Translations under genes and position numbers: made by a program
In this document: positions 5,031 to 5,612 of the stretch, in pieces
Layout: each line of letters starts with the position of its first letter
Numbering within the stretch: the first letter of the stretch is position 1
Assembly (NCBI GenBank): GCA_023300255.1
Contig: JALZWC010000988.1
Span: 1-5,612, forward strand
Length of the DNA: 5,612 bases
Reading direction: 5' to 3'
Source of the DNA: Saprospiraceae bacterium
GTDB lineage: Bacteria; Bacteroidota; Bacteroidia; Chitinophagales; Saprospiraceae
The notes under the pieces: model-generated
Databases searched by the model: none
What the model was told of the DNA's origin: nothing
Seen by the model: only the letters and a program-made list of their open reading frames with translations

Positions 5031-5612
5031 TCAAACCACCTTCCCACCAGCCAATATATCAGGAGCATTCCAATCATGAGAAGAAAGATAAAGAGAAGGA
5101 TGACCTTTCACATATTGATGCATTTGCTCCACCGTTTGCTGCGCAGCTCTATTCATTAAAAGTACATCTGGTATTTCTTGTTGGAGCGTAGATTCGTTAT
5201 AAGTTAGATCTCCTGCTATAATTGTTGTGAGCTCGGAATTTTTCACCAAAACAGATTGGTGGCCAATAGAATGTCCTGGGGTTGGTACTACTACTATCTT
5301 TCCATCCTTGGTTATTTTTTGGCTTTTTAAAAAATTCCCTTCTGGCCCATCTGGGTAAGTAATTAAAGTAGGTTGAAACCAACTAGGCCAGTTTTTAGGA
5401 AAGTATCCATTATTCGGTCCTTTTTTACTATTGGCTAATTCATATTCTGTTTGAGACACATATATTTTTGCATGCTCAAAATGAGCTAGTCCACCGATGT
5501 GATCGCCATGCATATGCGTTAAAAGGACTGTAGTTATATCTTTTGTTTGGACACCAATTTTTGCTAGTTGGTGAGGAAGTTCTTCTGATTCTTTTATTCT
5601 TGTTTCTACGGC
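5031..5612 (-). CDS. MBL-fold metallohydrolase, N-acyl-homoserine-lactonase type (N-terminus outside the window)
   Basis: The frame is open from base 5612 to the stop TGA at 5031-5033 (193 residues visible); the true start lies outside. The Met at 5511-5513 cannot be the start because it lies inside the zinc motif LLTHMHGDH. In window numbering the HxHxDH metal ligands are H33, H35, D37 and H38. They are followed by TPGHSIGH with H114, AGDLTY with D135, and SSHDW with H179, so the di-zinc ligand set of metallo-beta-lactamase-fold hydrolases is complete. D135-L-T-Y138 matches the Asp-x-x-Tyr arrangement of AiiA-type lactonases (D191/Y194 in AiiA), where the tyrosine helps catalysis. The likely reaction is therefore hydrolysis of a lactone or other ester-like small molecule; quorum quenching is possible but not shown. 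About 60-100 N-terminal residues are missing compared with a typical 250-300 residue relative, so export cannot be judged. A 289-base gap separates it from the CotH-like gene. Confidence 0.85.
   Translation of the reverse strand, partial: AVETRIKESEELPHQLAKIGVQTKDITTVLLTHMHGDHIGGLAHFEHAKIYVSQTEYELANSKKGPNNGYFPKNWPSWFQPTLITYPDGPEGNFLKSQKITKDGKIVVVPTPGHSIGHQSVLVKNSELTTIIAGDLTYNESTLQQEIPDVLLMNRAAQQTVEQMHQYVKGHPSLYLSSHDWNAPDILAGGKVV

Noticed and set aside
5197..5382. 61-codon minus-strand reading frame
   Set aside because: It lies wholly inside the MBL-fold hydrolase in another frame of the same strand, and the hydrolase frame carries clear zinc motifs.
5511..5513. ATG as the start of the hydrolase
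   Set aside because: This Met is inside the HxHxDH metal motif (H-M-H-G-D-H). The frame stays open and protein-like to the window edge, so the gene starts outside.

Overview
The window is AT-rich DNA, most likely from a member of the Bacteroidota. Three things point there: Shine-Dalgarno sequences are absent before the visible starts; one site matches the Bacteroidota -7 promoter consensus TAnnTTTG exactly; and the genes encode secreted proteins typical of that phylum (DUF3857/transglutaminase proteins and a CotH-like protein with an RGNFRR motif). The exact lineage cannot be fixed from this sequence. Nothing here is a tRNA, an rRNA, a CRISPR array or an intact transposase.

All four intact or edge-truncated genes lie on the minus strand, so transcription runs from high to low coordinates. 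In that order they are: an MBL-fold metallohydrolase of the N-acyl-homoserine-lactonase type (5031-5612, N-terminus outside the window); a secreted CotH-like, kinase-fold-like protein (3662-4741); a secreted 628-residue transglutaminase-like protein (1035-2921); and the N-terminal 232 residues of a second secreted DUF3857-type protein (1-696, C-terminus outside the window). The last two probably form a functional pair of periplasmic or surface proteins. Gaps of 289, 740 and 338 bases separate the genes, so this is not a tight operon.

The gaps hold the least ordinary material. The gap at 697-1034 contains a 187-191 bp element with long imperfect terminal inverted repeats (18 bp perfect at the ends), placed just after the transglutaminase stop codon. 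Next come a perfect 11-bp-arm palindrome and an exact -7 promoter box for the DUF3857 gene. The gap at 2922-3661 contains a second small element with 10-bp inverted ends and an internal hairpin, flanked by an 11-bp perfect direct repeat that looks like a target-site duplication. It also has a pair of palindromes that could be an insertion-sequence end. Finally there is a plus-strand frameshifted gene remnant, rich in beta strands, whose stop lies 3 bases from the stop of the convergent CotH-like gene. This gap therefore looks like a worn insertion and decay zone.

I see no clear new defence or biosynthetic system. The best leads are the two MITE-like elements, the gene remnant and the poorly characterised CotH-like secreted protein.
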